DNA of 64,000 nt from Bryobacteraceae bacterium (GTDB lineage Bacteria > Acidobacteriota > Terriglobia > Bryobacterales > Bryobacteraceae): the NCBI GenBank assembly GCA_019187195.1, contig JABAQT010000023.1, positions 69,670 through 133,669 on the forward strand, in the 5' to 3' direction. The notes under the pieces were generated by a model. That model saw nothing but the letters and a program-made list of their open reading frames with translations. It made no database searches and was not told the DNA's origin. Below are positions 47,277 to 55,314 of the stretch, in pieces. The stretch's first letter is position 1, and each line of letters begins with the position of its first letter. The position numbers were made by a program, and so were the translations under genes.

Positions 47277-48941
47277 CTATTGGTCCGCGCCGCCCGCGGA
47301 CAAGGCCTGTATAGGTATCGTCTGGGTTGCCGCGTCGCCCCACACCACGCTGAAGCCCGTGGACAACGAGTCGCCCCACACGACCGAGTCGCCCCAAACC
47401 ACCGAGCTGCCGTTGAGGGCGCCGTTGAATACAAAGCTCCCCCAAACCAGGGAATCACCCCAAACCACGGAGTCACCCCAAACCACCGAGGAGTCGCGGA
47501 GCAAGGTCACCTTCCTGGATGCCGGATCATAGGAGACGGCCGGCGACAGAGCGGGTAGCAAGACCTTATCCGTGTTGGCAAGGGCGGAAGGGATGTCGAG
47601 ATACCCGGCCCCCACGGTGAAGATGTCCGCCTGGTTGCTGAAGGATTCAAACGTGTAGGCGTCGATTCCCTGCGTATACAGGTTCAGGGCTTTGACGGCG
47701 GTCTTCATCAGCCGCGCCTTCACTTGATCGGGGGTCAGGGTCGGGTCCTTTTGGAGCAGAAGCGCCGCCGCGCCGCTCACCACGGGTGTCGCCATGCTCG
47801 TCCCGCTGAGCTTGAAATAGTCTGATGACTTTCCGCTCCCGCCCACGATGTAAGAGGAGTTGTCGACGAGGTTCCTGGAATACGTGACGGCGAGCGTGCT
47901 GTTGGGAGCCATCACCGAAACCACATTGTTGCCCGGAGCCACAATGTCCGGTTTGACCAAATGATCAACGGCCGTGGGCCCCTTGGAACTGTAGCTGGCG
48001 ATCGAATCATCGGCGCGTAGTGCCGTCCCCTTCGCGTTCATCGCTCCCACGGTGATGACATAAGGATCATTGCCGGGGGAGGCGACGGTTCCGTAACCTC
48101 TCGTCCAGCGGCTGTTGTCCCGCCCGTAGTTGCCGGCCGAGACCACCACTACGATGCCGGCCTTCCATGCGGCTTCGACCGCCTGGCAGAGAGGATCGAG
48201 CGTATAGCTTTCGTGGACGGGACGGCCCAGCGAGAGATTGATGACGCGAATGTTATAGGCGTTCTTGAGGTCGATCGCCCGCTGAATGGCGGCGATCACA
48301 TCCGATTCGTTGCCCACTCCGTTCTGATCGAGCACCTTGAGGCTGATGAGTTGGACGCCCGGAGCAACGCCTTTGAATGTGTGTGTAAACAGCGATCCAC
48401 TCGAGGAGTATCCCGCCGAGCCGATGATTCCCGCGACGTGCGTTCCATGCCCGTACAAATCAGCGGCCGTCTGCCCCTCGACGAAGCTCTCGCTGTAGAC
48501 CACCCGGGAGGCCCCGGCGGCATTTCTGAAGTCCTCCCTCGACGCGATGCCGCTGTCAATGACCGCCACCCCTACGTTTGCTCCGGTATAGTTCGAAGAC
48601 CATGCGAGGTTCGCCGCCACTGTTGCGGTCGTGATATCGAGCGAGCCCTTGATGGGACGGCTTGGAGAAATGTAGGCGACGTTCGGAAGCAGCTTGAAGA
48701 TGTGAACGAACCTTTCCGGCATGCGGACATTGATGGCCTTCATGTTCCGGAACTGGCGCCGCATCTGCCCGAACGGGCTCACTTGCCGCAAGTCATTGCC
48801 CGATGGCGGAACTTTGAACTGGATGATGACGTCAACCAGTTGATTGGAGTTCCGGCCATCCAGATCGCGCGCAATCTTCGGATCGGCAAACGCTGTTCCG
48901 GCGAGTAGAAATAATGCAATCGCTCTCAGCGGATTCTTCAT
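47277..48941 (-). CDS. Secreted subtilisin-like serine protease (S8) with VVWGDS repeats
   Basis: A 554-residue preproprotein. After a signal peptide (MKNPLRAIALFLLAGTAFA) comes an I9-type propeptide (about 25-100), then the catalytic domain with Asp in VAVIDSGIA, His in GHGTHVAGI, the oxyanion Asn in VVSAGNYGRD and Ser in SGTSMATPVVSG. The C-terminal tail holds six WG-containing repeat units, three to the pattern SVVWGDS. A Shine-Dalgarno (CGGAG) is eight bases before the ATG. A small ORF ends 28 bases upstream in the same direction. Confidence 0.92.
   Translation of the reverse strand: MKNPLRAIALFLLAGTAFADPKIARDLDGRNSNQLVDVIIQFKVPPSGNDLRQVSPFGQMRRQFRNMKAINVRMPERFVHIFKLLPNVAYISPSRPIKGSLDITTATVAANLAWSSNYTGANVGVAVIDSGIASREDFRNAAGASRVVYSESFVEGQTAADLYGHGTHVAGIIGSAGYSSSGSLFTHTFKGVAPGVQLISLKVLDQNGVGNESDVIAAIQRAIDLKNAYNIRVINLSLGRPVHESYTLDPLCQAVEAAWKAGIVVVVSAGNYGRDNSRWTRGYGTVASPGNDPYVITVGAMNAKGTALRADDSIASYSSKGPTAVDHLVKPDIVAPGNNVVSVMAPNSTLAVTYSRNLVDNSSYIVGGSGKSSDYFKLSGTSMATPVVSGAAALLLQKDPTLTPDQVKARLMKTAVKALNLYTQGIDAYTFESFSNQADIFTVGAGYLDIPSALANTDKVLLPALSPAVSYDPASRKVTLLRDSSVVWGDSVVWGDSLVWGSFVFNGALNGSSVVWGDSVVWGDSLSTGFSVVWGDAATQTIPIQALSAGGADQ
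47332..47491 (-). repeat. VVWGDS-coding minisatellite in the S8 protease tail
   Basis: Six near-identical 18-bp units of the type GAGTCGCCCCAAACCACC (plus strand), two groups of three parted by a short spacer coding FNGALNGS. They encode short beta-forming Trp/Gly repeats and would be prone to copy-number change. Confidence 0.85.
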
Positions 48942-48969
48942 GCATTGGTCTCCGTCATATGTTCACCGG

Positions 48970-49155
48970 CTACCCGCCCCAGGTTGCTATGTCGGAAAGC
49001 GTGGCCGCCGTCGCCCGCTGGTGTTGCGGCTTCGAGCTTTTCGGCTCCTGCTCCGCGTTTCTTCGAACGCCGGCTAACGCTGCCGCCAGCGCGATCAAGT
49101 CCTTTGTCTCCATTCGAACCGGAGAGAACGTGGATGTATTGGACGCGTTCTTCAT
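48970..49155 (-). CDS. Small ORF upstream of the S8 protease
   Basis: Encodes a 61-residue peptide (MKNASNTSTFSPVR... ending SDIATWGG). The ATG at 49155 is preceded by AAAGGAG about 11 bases upstream, and the stop is 28 bases before the protease gene, so translation and cotranscription are plausible. It has a short helical middle (KDLIALAAALAGVRR) and a polar tail but no signal peptide or cysteine. I do not recognise a family; it could be a regulator, a substrate of the protease, or not a gene. Confidence 0.4.
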   Translation of the reverse strand: MKNASNTSTFSPVRMETKDLIALAAALAGVRRNAEQEPKSSKPQHQRATAATLSDIATWGG

Positions 49156-49267
49156 GTCTGCTGGGACTCCTTTGAACGAATTGCTTTCGCGCGTTAACAA
49201 ATGCAAAGCGGGAGCCAATCGGAGAACGCTGATTCTGAATCAGTTATCGAAGTCCACAAGAAGGCTG

Positions 49268-49304
49268 CCGGACAGATTGTCCGGACCAGGCGACAATTTG
49301 TCCG
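49268..49304. promoter_or_regulatory. Twin GACA-N3-TGTC palindromes
   Basis: Two palindromes, one within CCGGACAGATTGTCCGG (49268-49284) and one at GACAATTTGTC (49292-49302), have centres 21 bp apart, two helical turns. They sit just past the ubiD stop and about 110 bases before the small ORF. They may be tandem operator sites for the protease unit; in the leftward transcript the first could also act as a hairpin after ubiD. Confidence 0.45.
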
Positions 49305-49305
49305 G

Positions 49306-50757
49306 TTACGCGAGACCTGCCTTCTTCCACAACGCGTCCACGCTGCGCCGCACTTCCGGGGTCATGGCGATCACATCGGGCCATGGCCGGTGGAAGCCCT
49401 CTTCCTTCCACTTGCGCGTGGCGTCGATGCCCATCTTCGATCCGTAGTTGACGAGGCGGCTTGCGTGATCCAGCGAATCCACCGGTCCCAAAACAAATTG
49501 GATATCGCGCTCGGGATCGATATTGTTCAGCGCCTTCCACGCCACTTCCCCCACGTCCTGCACGTTCACGTCCTCGTCCACCACGACGATTACTTTGCTG
49601 AACATGGCCTGTCCCAGTCCCCAGATGGCGTGCATCACTTTGCGCGCATGGCCTGGGTAGGACTTGCGAATGGACACCAGAATGAGGTTGTGGAATACTC
49701 CCTCGGCGGGCATGCAGATGTCGCGCACCTCCGGCAATTGCAGGCGCATGAGAGGGAGGAAGATCCGCTCGATGGCCTTGCCCATGTGGAAATCCTCCAT
49801 CGGCGGCGGTCCGACGATGGTGGTGGCGTAGATGGGATTCTTACGGTGGGTGATGCAATCGACATGAAAGACGGGATATTCGTCCTCGAGCGAATAGAAG
49901 CCCGTGTGATCCCCGAACGGACCCTCGGTCCTCATTTCGCCGGGAACGACATGGCCCTCGAGAACGATTTCCGAATGCGCCGGCACCAGGATGTCATTGG
50001 TTTCGCACTTCACCATCTCCACCGGCTTCGAGCGCAGGAATCCGGCGATCATCATTTCGTCCAGGTCGGGCGGCAACGGAAGAATGGCGGAATACATGGT
50101 GGCCGGGTCGCAGCCGATCGCCACCGAAACAGGCATCTTCGCCTGCTTGGCTTCCTTCAGGAGGCGGCGGTAATGCTCGGCGCCTTGCTTGTGCGTCTGC
50201 CAGTGCATGCCCGTCGTCCGTTCGTCAAACACCTGCATGCGGTACATGCCGCAGTTCCGCTTCCCCGTGTCCGGGTTGTGGGAGAACACCATCGGCAGCG
50301 TGATGAATGGTCCGCCATCCTGGGGCCAGCAATGCAGCACCGGGAACTCCTTGAGCGAAAACCCGTCCTTGCGGATGACTTCCTTGCACGGCCCGCCGGA
50401 AACCGTCTTGGGAAAGAACGCGCCCATCTCGGCCAGTTTCGGCAGCATCTTCAACTTCCCCAACAGGCCTTCCGGCATGCGCATCTCGAGATATTCCGCA
50501 ATGCGTCCGGCAATCTCGTCCACCGAGGACACCCCGAGCGCGATCTCCATGCGGCGCGCGGAGGCGAAGGCATTGATCAGCACGGGCGTCGAGTAGCCCT
50601 TCGGCTTCTCGAACAGCAGAGCCGGCCCGCCCTTCTTCACGGCGCGGTCCGCGAATTCGGTGATCTCGAGATATGGATCCACTTCGCAGGAGACACGCTT
50701 CAATTCGCCCTTTGATTCAAGGGCGCGGACAAACTCTCGCAGGTCGGTATAAGCCAT
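49306..50757 (-). CDS. ubiD: UbiD family prenylated-FMN decarboxylase
   Basis: A 483-residue enzyme of the UbiD family, which removes a carboxyl group from aromatic or unsaturated acids using prenylated FMN. Family segments include ALLFEKPKGY, TTGMHWQTHKQGAEHYR, MRTEGPFGDHTGFYS with the catalytic Glu region, and VIVVVDEDVNVQD. ATG at 50757 is preferred to TTG at 50766. UbiX, which makes the cofactor, is not adjacent. The likely role is in menaquinone or ubiquinone synthesis, but other aromatic acids are possible. It is divergent from fabG. Confidence 0.88.
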   Translation of the reverse strand: MAYTDLREFVRALESKGELKRVSCEVDPYLEITEFADRAVKKGGPALLFEKPKGYSTPVLINAFASARRMEIALGVSSVDEIAGRIAEYLEMRMPEGLLGKLKMLPKLAEMGAFFPKTVSGGPCKEVIRKDGFSLKEFPVLHCWPQDGGPFITLPMVFSHNPDTGKRNCGMYRMQVFDERTTGMHWQTHKQGAEHYRRLLKEAKQAKMPVSVAIGCDPATMYSAILPLPPDLDEMMIAGFLRSKPVEMVKCETNDILVPAHSEIVLEGHVVPGEMRTEGPFGDHTGFYSLEDEYPVFHVDCITHRKNPIYATTIVGPPPMEDFHMGKAIERIFLPLMRLQLPEVRDICMPAEGVFHNLILVSIRKSYPGHARKVMHAIWGLGQAMFSKVIVVVDEDVNVQDVGEVAWKALNNIDPERDIQFVLGPVDSLDHASRLVNYGSKMGIDATRKWKEEGFHRPWPDVIAMTPEVRRSVDALWKKAGLA

Positions 50758-50813
50758 AGGGTTCAAGAGGATCGGTCTTCCTTCTACTATGATGGAAAGT
50801 CGGTACTCATTTC

Positions 50814-51548
50814 ATGGCACAACGGACAGCATTGGTCACCGGAGCCAGCCGCGGCATCGGGCGCGCGTGCGCTCTCGCCCTGGCGGCGGCCGGCAACCGG
50901 GTGATTCTCGCCGCCCGCGATACGGCGGCGCTCGAGGAAGTCGCGGCGGCCATCACCGGGCAGGGCGGCGAGGCGCATACCGCCGTCCTCGATCTCGCCT
51001 CGCTCGATTCCATCCCCGCCGCTATCGCCGAAGCCGCTGCAAAGGCCGGTCCCATCAGCATCCTTGTCAACAATGCGGCCATCACGAAGGATACGCTGGC
51101 CCTGCGCATGAAGCGCGCCGATTTCGAGCATGTCCTGCAAGTGAACCTGACCGCCGCCTTTGTCTGCATCCAACAGGTTCTCCCCTTCATGATGCGCGAG
51201 CGCTGGGGCCGCGTCATCAACATCGCCAGCGTCGTCGCCCAGGCCGGCAACGCGGGCCAGGCCAACTACATCGCCTCCAAGGCGGGGCTCATCGGGCTGA
51301 CGAAATCCATCGCCCAGGAGATGGCCAGCCGGAAGGTCACCGTCAACGCCGTCGCTCCCGGGTTCATCGAAACCGCCATGACGGGCGTCCTCTCGGCGGA
51401 AGTGAAGGAGCGCATTCTCTCCTCCATCCCCCTCAAGCGCATGGGATCGCCCGAAGAGGTGGCGGCGGCGGTCAGGTTCCTCGCCAGCGAGGAAGCGGGA
51501 TATATCACCGGGCACGTGTTGAACGTCAACGGTGGCATGTATATGTAG
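50814..51548 (+). CDS. fabG: 3-oxoacyl-ACP reductase family SDR
   Basis: A 244-residue short-chain dehydrogenase. The cofactor loop is TGASRGIGRA, followed by NNAAIT, the catalytic Ser in IASVV, the Tyr-x3-Lys in YIASKAG, and a C-terminal ITGHVLNVNGGMYM typical of FabG. The length and tail fit 3-oxoacyl-ACP reductase. It is six bases ahead of the sugar transferase gene, so it could also be a tailoring enzyme of that pathway rather than the main fatty-acid reductase. Confidence 0.85.
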   Translation: MAQRTALVTGASRGIGRACALALAAAGNRVILAARDTAALEEVAAAITGQGGEAHTAVLDLASLDSIPAAIAEAAAKAGPISILVNNAAITKDTLALRMKRADFEHVLQVNLTAAFVCIQQVLPFMMRERWGRVINIASVVAQAGNAGQANYIASKAGLIGLTKSIAQEMASRKVTVNAVAPGFIETAMTGVLSAEVKERILSSIPLKRMGSPEEVAAAVRFLASEEAGYITGHVLNVNGGMYM

Positions 51549-51554
51549 CGGCTC

Positions 51555-52967
51555 ATGTACGGCAGGCACCACAGAAAAGCGCGCATCCTGTTCAGTCTTT
51601 CGGACGTGCTGTTTACAGCCGTCGCCTTCGAGGCTGCCTACCACACGCGCACCCTGCTTCCCTTCGCTCGATTCTTCGAGATCCCGCAACCCAACTACGG
51701 CCTGGTGCTGAGCTTCGCTTTCCTGGTCTGGGTGGCCCTTGGTTACTGGCTGGGAGTGTATGAGCGCCTTGATTCGGCCCACTTGCGGGTGATTATCCGC
51801 GACACCACGCGCCAGTGCGGGTTGGCCATCATCGCCGTCGTGCTGTTTGAATTTTCGCTGCGCATGGATCTCAGCCGGCCTTTCCTGGCCCTGTTCGTCA
51901 CCTACAACTGGCTGTTGCTGCTGCTGTTCCGCTGGAAAGCGGGTAAACTCGTGGGTCTCATTCGCAAGGAGTTCGCCGCGCCCCATTTCGTCATGGTGGT
52001 GGGGTTGGGACCGCGCGCCGTCCGGCTGGGACGGATGCTCGAGAAATCATCGGACTATGGAATTCGCCTCACCGGCTTTCTATCCGAGGAGGAATCGCCG
52101 CCCGCGGCGATGCGGCTCGATGGCTCCTACCCCGTGCACCCGCTATCCCGGCTGGCGCATCTGCTGCGCGTTCAGGTGATCGACGAGATTCTGTTCGCCG
52201 TCGACAGTGACCGGTTGGCGTCGCTCGAGGATGTCTTTCTTCTCTGCGACGAGGAAGGCGTGCGCACCCGGGTTGCGGTGGATTTCTTCCCGCACGTCAA
52301 CAGCGAAGTCTATCTCGATCGCTATGGCGGCACGCCGCTGCTCACCTTTGCCGCCGCTCCGCATGATGAAGTGCGCCTGGTGGTGAAGCGTATCCTCGAC
52401 GTGCTGGTGGCGGGACTCGCGCTGGCTTTCCTCGCGCCGTTCATGGCGGTGATTGCCCTCCTGATTCGCGTCACCTCCTCCGGCCCGGCCATCTTTCAGC
52501 AGATCCGCTGCGGCCTCAACGGGCGTCGTTTCGTCTTCTACAAGTTCCGCTCCATGGTGAACAACGCCGAGGAGATGAAACCCGCCCTCGCCCACCTCAA
52601 CTCCAAGGACATCGCCTTCAAAATACCCAATGACCCGCGCATGACCGCCATCGGCCGCTGGCTGCGCAAATTCTCCATCGACGAGTGGCCGCAGTTGTGG
52701 AACATTCTCAAGGGCGACATGTCGCTGGTGGGTCCGCGCCCCGCCGTGCCCGAGGAAGTCGAGCGCTACAAGCGCTGGCAGAGACGGAGACTGCGCATGC
52801 GTCCGGGCCTCACCTGTCTTTGGGCCGTTCAAGGCCGCGACCGCCTCGATTTCGATACCTGGATGAAGCTCGACATGCAGTACATCGACAACTGGTCGCT
52901 CGCCCTGGACTGGAAAATCCTTTTGCGTACCATCCCCTACGTCCTCATGGGGAAAGGAGCACACTAG
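51555..52967 (+). CDS. Polyprenyl-phosphate sugar transferase (WcaJ/EpsB-like)
   Basis: A 470-residue membrane enzyme. Four membrane segments lie in the first 120 residues, then a Rossmann-like domain (about 135-250), a fifth hydrophobic segment, and the C-terminal bacterial sugar transferase domain with FYKFRSMVNNAEEM, KFSIDEWPQLWNILKGDMSLVGPRP and RPGLTCLWAVQGR. These enzymes place the first sugar-phosphate on undecaprenyl phosphate to start exopolysaccharide or O-antigen. It begins six bases after fabG; pyrE follows six bases on. Confidence 0.9.
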   Translation: MYGRHHRKARILFSLSDVLFTAVAFEAAYHTRTLLPFARFFEIPQPNYGLVLSFAFLVWVALGYWLGVYERLDSAHLRVIIRDTTRQCGLAIIAVVLFEFSLRMDLSRPFLALFVTYNWLLLLLFRWKAGKLVGLIRKEFAAPHFVMVVGLGPRAVRLGRMLEKSSDYGIRLTGFLSEEESPPAAMRLDGSYPVHPLSRLAHLLRVQVIDEILFAVDSDRLASLEDVFLLCDEEGVRTRVAVDFFPHVNSEVYLDRYGGTPLLTFAAAPHDEVRLVVKRILDVLVAGLALAFLAPFMAVIALLIRVTSSGPAIFQQIRCGLNGRRFVFYKFRSMVNNAEEMKPALAHLNSKDIAFKIPNDPRMTAIGRWLRKFSIDEWPQLWNILKGDMSLVGPRPAVPEEVERYKRWQRRRLRMRPGLTCLWAVQGRDRLDFDTWMKLDMQYIDNWSLALDWKILLRTIPYVLMGKGAH

Positions 52968-52973
52968 AAGTAT

Positions 52974-53588
52974 ATGGACCTCATTCCCTCGCAAGACGAC
53001 GTTGTATCCCTGCTGCGGCAGACCGGCGCGCTGCGTCACGGCCACTTTGTCTACCCCAACGGCCTGCACGCCAACGAGTACCTTCAGGTGGCGCTCGCCA
53101 TGCGTCACTATGAGCATCTGAAGACGCTCAGTGTGGGTCTGAGCCGGAAAGTTCGCGCCAACCCCGAGTTGCGCGCCATGATTCCCGAACTCTCCATCGT
53201 CGCTCCGGCGGGCGGCGGCGTCCCCGTGGCCTACGGCATCTGCGAAGCGCTCCGCGCCAAGCAGGTCTATTGGGCCGAAGCCGAATGCGAGGGCGGTCCC
53301 CTGCGCTTCCGCCAGTATTTCGTCCAGACCCCCGGCGAGAAAGTCCTGCTCGTGGATGATATCTTCCGCACCGGAAAAAAACTGGAGCAGCTCAAATCCC
53401 TGATCGAGGCCAATGGCGGCGAGGTGGCCGGGATGGCCGTCATCATCTACCAGCCCACGCCCAAGACACCGGATTTCGGCGGCCTTCCGCTCTATTACCT
53501 GGCCCGCCTCGAAGCGCGCTACTCAAACGACGCGCACACCTGCGAACTGTGCGGCAAAGGTCTGCCGATCGAAACCGTGTGGATCTGA
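52974..53588 (+). CDS. pyrE: Orotate phosphoribosyltransferase-like protein
   Basis: A 204-residue phosphoribosyltransferase. The PRPP-binding loop is VLLVDDIFRTGKKL, and the N-terminal LRQTGALRHGHFVYPNGLHANEYLQ is like orotate phosphoribosyltransferases. A C-terminal tail with CELCGKG is unusual for the family. It is the third gene of a rightward run with fabG and the sugar transferase. Orotate is the most likely substrate but other bases are possible. Confidence 0.8.
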   Translation: MDLIPSQDDVVSLLRQTGALRHGHFVYPNGLHANEYLQVALAMRHYEHLKTLSVGLSRKVRANPELRAMIPELSIVAPAGGGVPVAYGICEALRAKQVYWAEAECEGGPLRFRQYFVQTPGEKVLLVDDIFRTGKKLEQLKSLIEANGGEVAGMAVIIYQPTPKTPDFGGLPLYYLARLEARYSNDAHTCELCGKGLPIETVWI

Positions 53589-53671
53589 GAAAGCCGGGCG
53601 GGAATTCCCCCAACACTTCAAACGGCGGGAGAAGTACCGCATCGCGCCCGCGCGTTGCATAATAGAGAGTC

Positions 53672-54310
53672 ATGCGTCGCCTTCTCATTCTCGCCCTGAT
53701 CGCCGTTTCGTGCTTCGCGCAGAATCGCCGCTCGAATCGCCCCGTTCTTCCCGGGGAAGATTGGGTCCAGATCTTCAATGGGTCCGATCTCACCGGCTGG
53801 ACAAAGATCGGCCAGGAGCAGTGGACCGTCGAGAACGGAGCCATCCACGGAAAAGCCCTCACCAAGGAATACGGCTACCTGATGACCGAAAAGAAGTACA
53901 AGGACTTCCAACTCGCTTTGCGCTTCAAGTGCGAAGGCGACGGCAACAGCGGCGTATTCTTTCACACCGATTTCAAACCCGGTACGCCGGCCGTTTCCCA
54001 GGGTCTGCAGTTTGAGATCGATTGCCGCATCGGCCAGCACACGGGAGGCATCTACGGCGACGGCAGGCAGTGGATTGTCTGGCCCAGCCCCGAAAACGAA
54101 CTGGTTGTCCGCCACGGGGAGTGGAACGAATATCTGCTCAAAGTGGAGGGCAACCGTTATGTCTCCCGTCTGAACGGCGTTCCCATGGTCGATTTTACCG
54201 ACCCCTCGCCCCGCTCCTTCGACGGCGGCATTGCGCTCCAGTTGCACGCCGGCGGGCAGGGAAACATGGTATTCAAGGACATCTGGATACGCGATCTCAC
54301 CAAACGCTGA
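53672..54310 (+). CDS. Secreted DUF1080 (3-keto-disaccharide hydrolase) protein
   Basis: A 212-residue protein with a signal peptide (MRRLLILALIAVSCFAQ) and one LamG-like beta-sandwich. The signatures are FNGSDLTGWT, GYLMTEKKYKDFQLALRFKC, GNSGVFFHTDF and GGIALQLHAGGQGNMVFKDIWIRDL. DUF1080 members hydrolyse 3-keto-glucosides or bind glycans. Its TGA stop overlaps a CTG that appears to start the next gene. Confidence 0.88.
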   Translation: MRRLLILALIAVSCFAQNRRSNRPVLPGEDWVQIFNGSDLTGWTKIGQEQWTVENGAIHGKALTKEYGYLMTEKKYKDFQLALRFKCEGDGNSGVFFHTDFKPGTPAVSQGLQFEIDCRIGQHTGGIYGDGRQWIVWPSPENELVVRHGEWNEYLLKVEGNRYVSRLNGVPMVDFTDPSPRSFDGGIALQLHAGGQGNMVFKDIWIRDLTKR

Positions 54311-55218
54311 ACCGCCGTCCGCGCCTCTATTACTGCGATCACCACGCAATCACTCTGCCCGCGGGACACAAGTTCCCCATGCGCAAATACGCGATGGCGC
54401 GCGAGCGTCTCCGCGCGGCGGATATATTTGATTTCGTCGAGGCTCCCTTCGCCTCGACACAGGCCATCGAACTGGCGCACCATCCGGACTACGTGCGGGG
54501 CTTTCTCGCGGGCACACTCGACCGCGGCATCGTGCGGCGCATCGGCTTCCCATGGTCGGAGGGCCTGGTGCGCCGCACCCTGGCCAGCGTCGGGGGATCG
54601 CTCGCCGCGGCCGCGGATGCCATCGAGAGAGGATGGGGAGGCAATCTCGCGGGCGGAACCCACCACGCTTTTCCCCGGGAAGGTTCGGGGTTCTGCGTCT
54701 TCAATGATATTGCCGTCGTCATTCGTTATCTCCGCGCCGAGGGCCACGTTCGCCGCGCCGCCGTCATTGATCTGGATGTCCACCAGGGCGATGGAACCGC
54801 CCTCATTTTTCAGGATGACGCCGATGTTTTCACCTTCTCGATGCACGCGCGGAATAACTTTCCCTTTCGCAAACAGCAAAGCCGGATCGACATCGGCCTT
54901 CCCGATGGATCGCGCGACGAAGAGTACCTGCGCGAATTGGAATCCGCGCTGCCCCGCGCGTTCGAGTTCGCGCCCGGCGTGGTCATCTATCAATCGGGGG
55001 TCGACGGACTGGCCTGCGATAGTCTCGGCCGCCTGTCGCTCAGCATCGAGGGTCTGCGCGAGCGCGACCGGCAGGTTTTCACGGCATGCCGCCAGGCCGG
55101 CGTGCCCGTGCTGGTGACGCTCGGTGGAGGATATTCGGATCCTCTCGATGAGACCGTCCTCGCGCACGCCAACACCTATCTGATGGCGGAGTCCATCCTC
55201 GGCGGGCGTGGCCAGTAA
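54307..55218 (+). CDS. Histone-deacetylase family protein with apparent CTG start
   Basis: A 303-residue zinc deacetylase-fold protein. Its conserved N-terminal block RLYYCDHHAITLPAGHKFPM begins only a few codons after the DUF1080 stop. The metal and catalytic residues are in GGTHHAF, DLDVHQGDG, SGVDGLACD and GGGYSD. The only ATG in reach (54379) falls after the conserved block, and no ATG, GTG or TTG precedes it, so the most plausible start is CTG at 54307, overlapping the stop in CTGA. It may deacetylate polyamines, acetoin or small amides. Confidence 0.8.
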   Translation: MNRRPRLYYCDHHAITLPAGHKFPMRKYAMARERLRAADIFDFVEAPFASTQAIELAHHPDYVRGFLAGTLDRGIVRRIGFPWSEGLVRRTLASVGGSLAAAADAIERGWGGNLAGGTHHAFPREGSGFCVFNDIAVVIRYLRAEGHVRRAAVIDLDVHQGDGTALIFQDDADVFTFSMHARNNFPFRKQQSRIDIGLPDGSRDEEYLRELESALPRAFEFAPGVVIYQSGVDGLACDSLGRLSLSIEGLRERDRQVFTACRQAGVPVLVTLGGGYSDPLDETVLAHANTYLMAESILGGRGQ

Positions 55219-55242
55219 GGCTCCCTGGCGCGTACACCACAA

Positions 55243-55314
55243 CCATTCTGACTTCCTCGGCTTCTCGCTCCTCCATATCCCGAAGGGATAGCAAGGCAAA
55301 ACCCTGGCTGGTTA
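55243..55314 (-). repeat. Dispersed double-hairpin repeat, copy 2
   Basis: A 72-bp copy of the element at 46476-46552, six mismatches and one 5-bp gap apart. The TATCCC/GGGATA hairpin (55276-55290) is preserved with a changed loop; the second stem is weaker (one mismatch). In minus-strand reading the element starts with the TAA stop codon of the HDOD gene at 55312. Like copy 1, it lies between convergent genes. Confidence 0.8.

Noticed and set aside
47332..47491. 18-bp repeats as a CRISPR array
   Set aside because: Units are contiguous, in frame and code for SVVWGDS in a protease tail.
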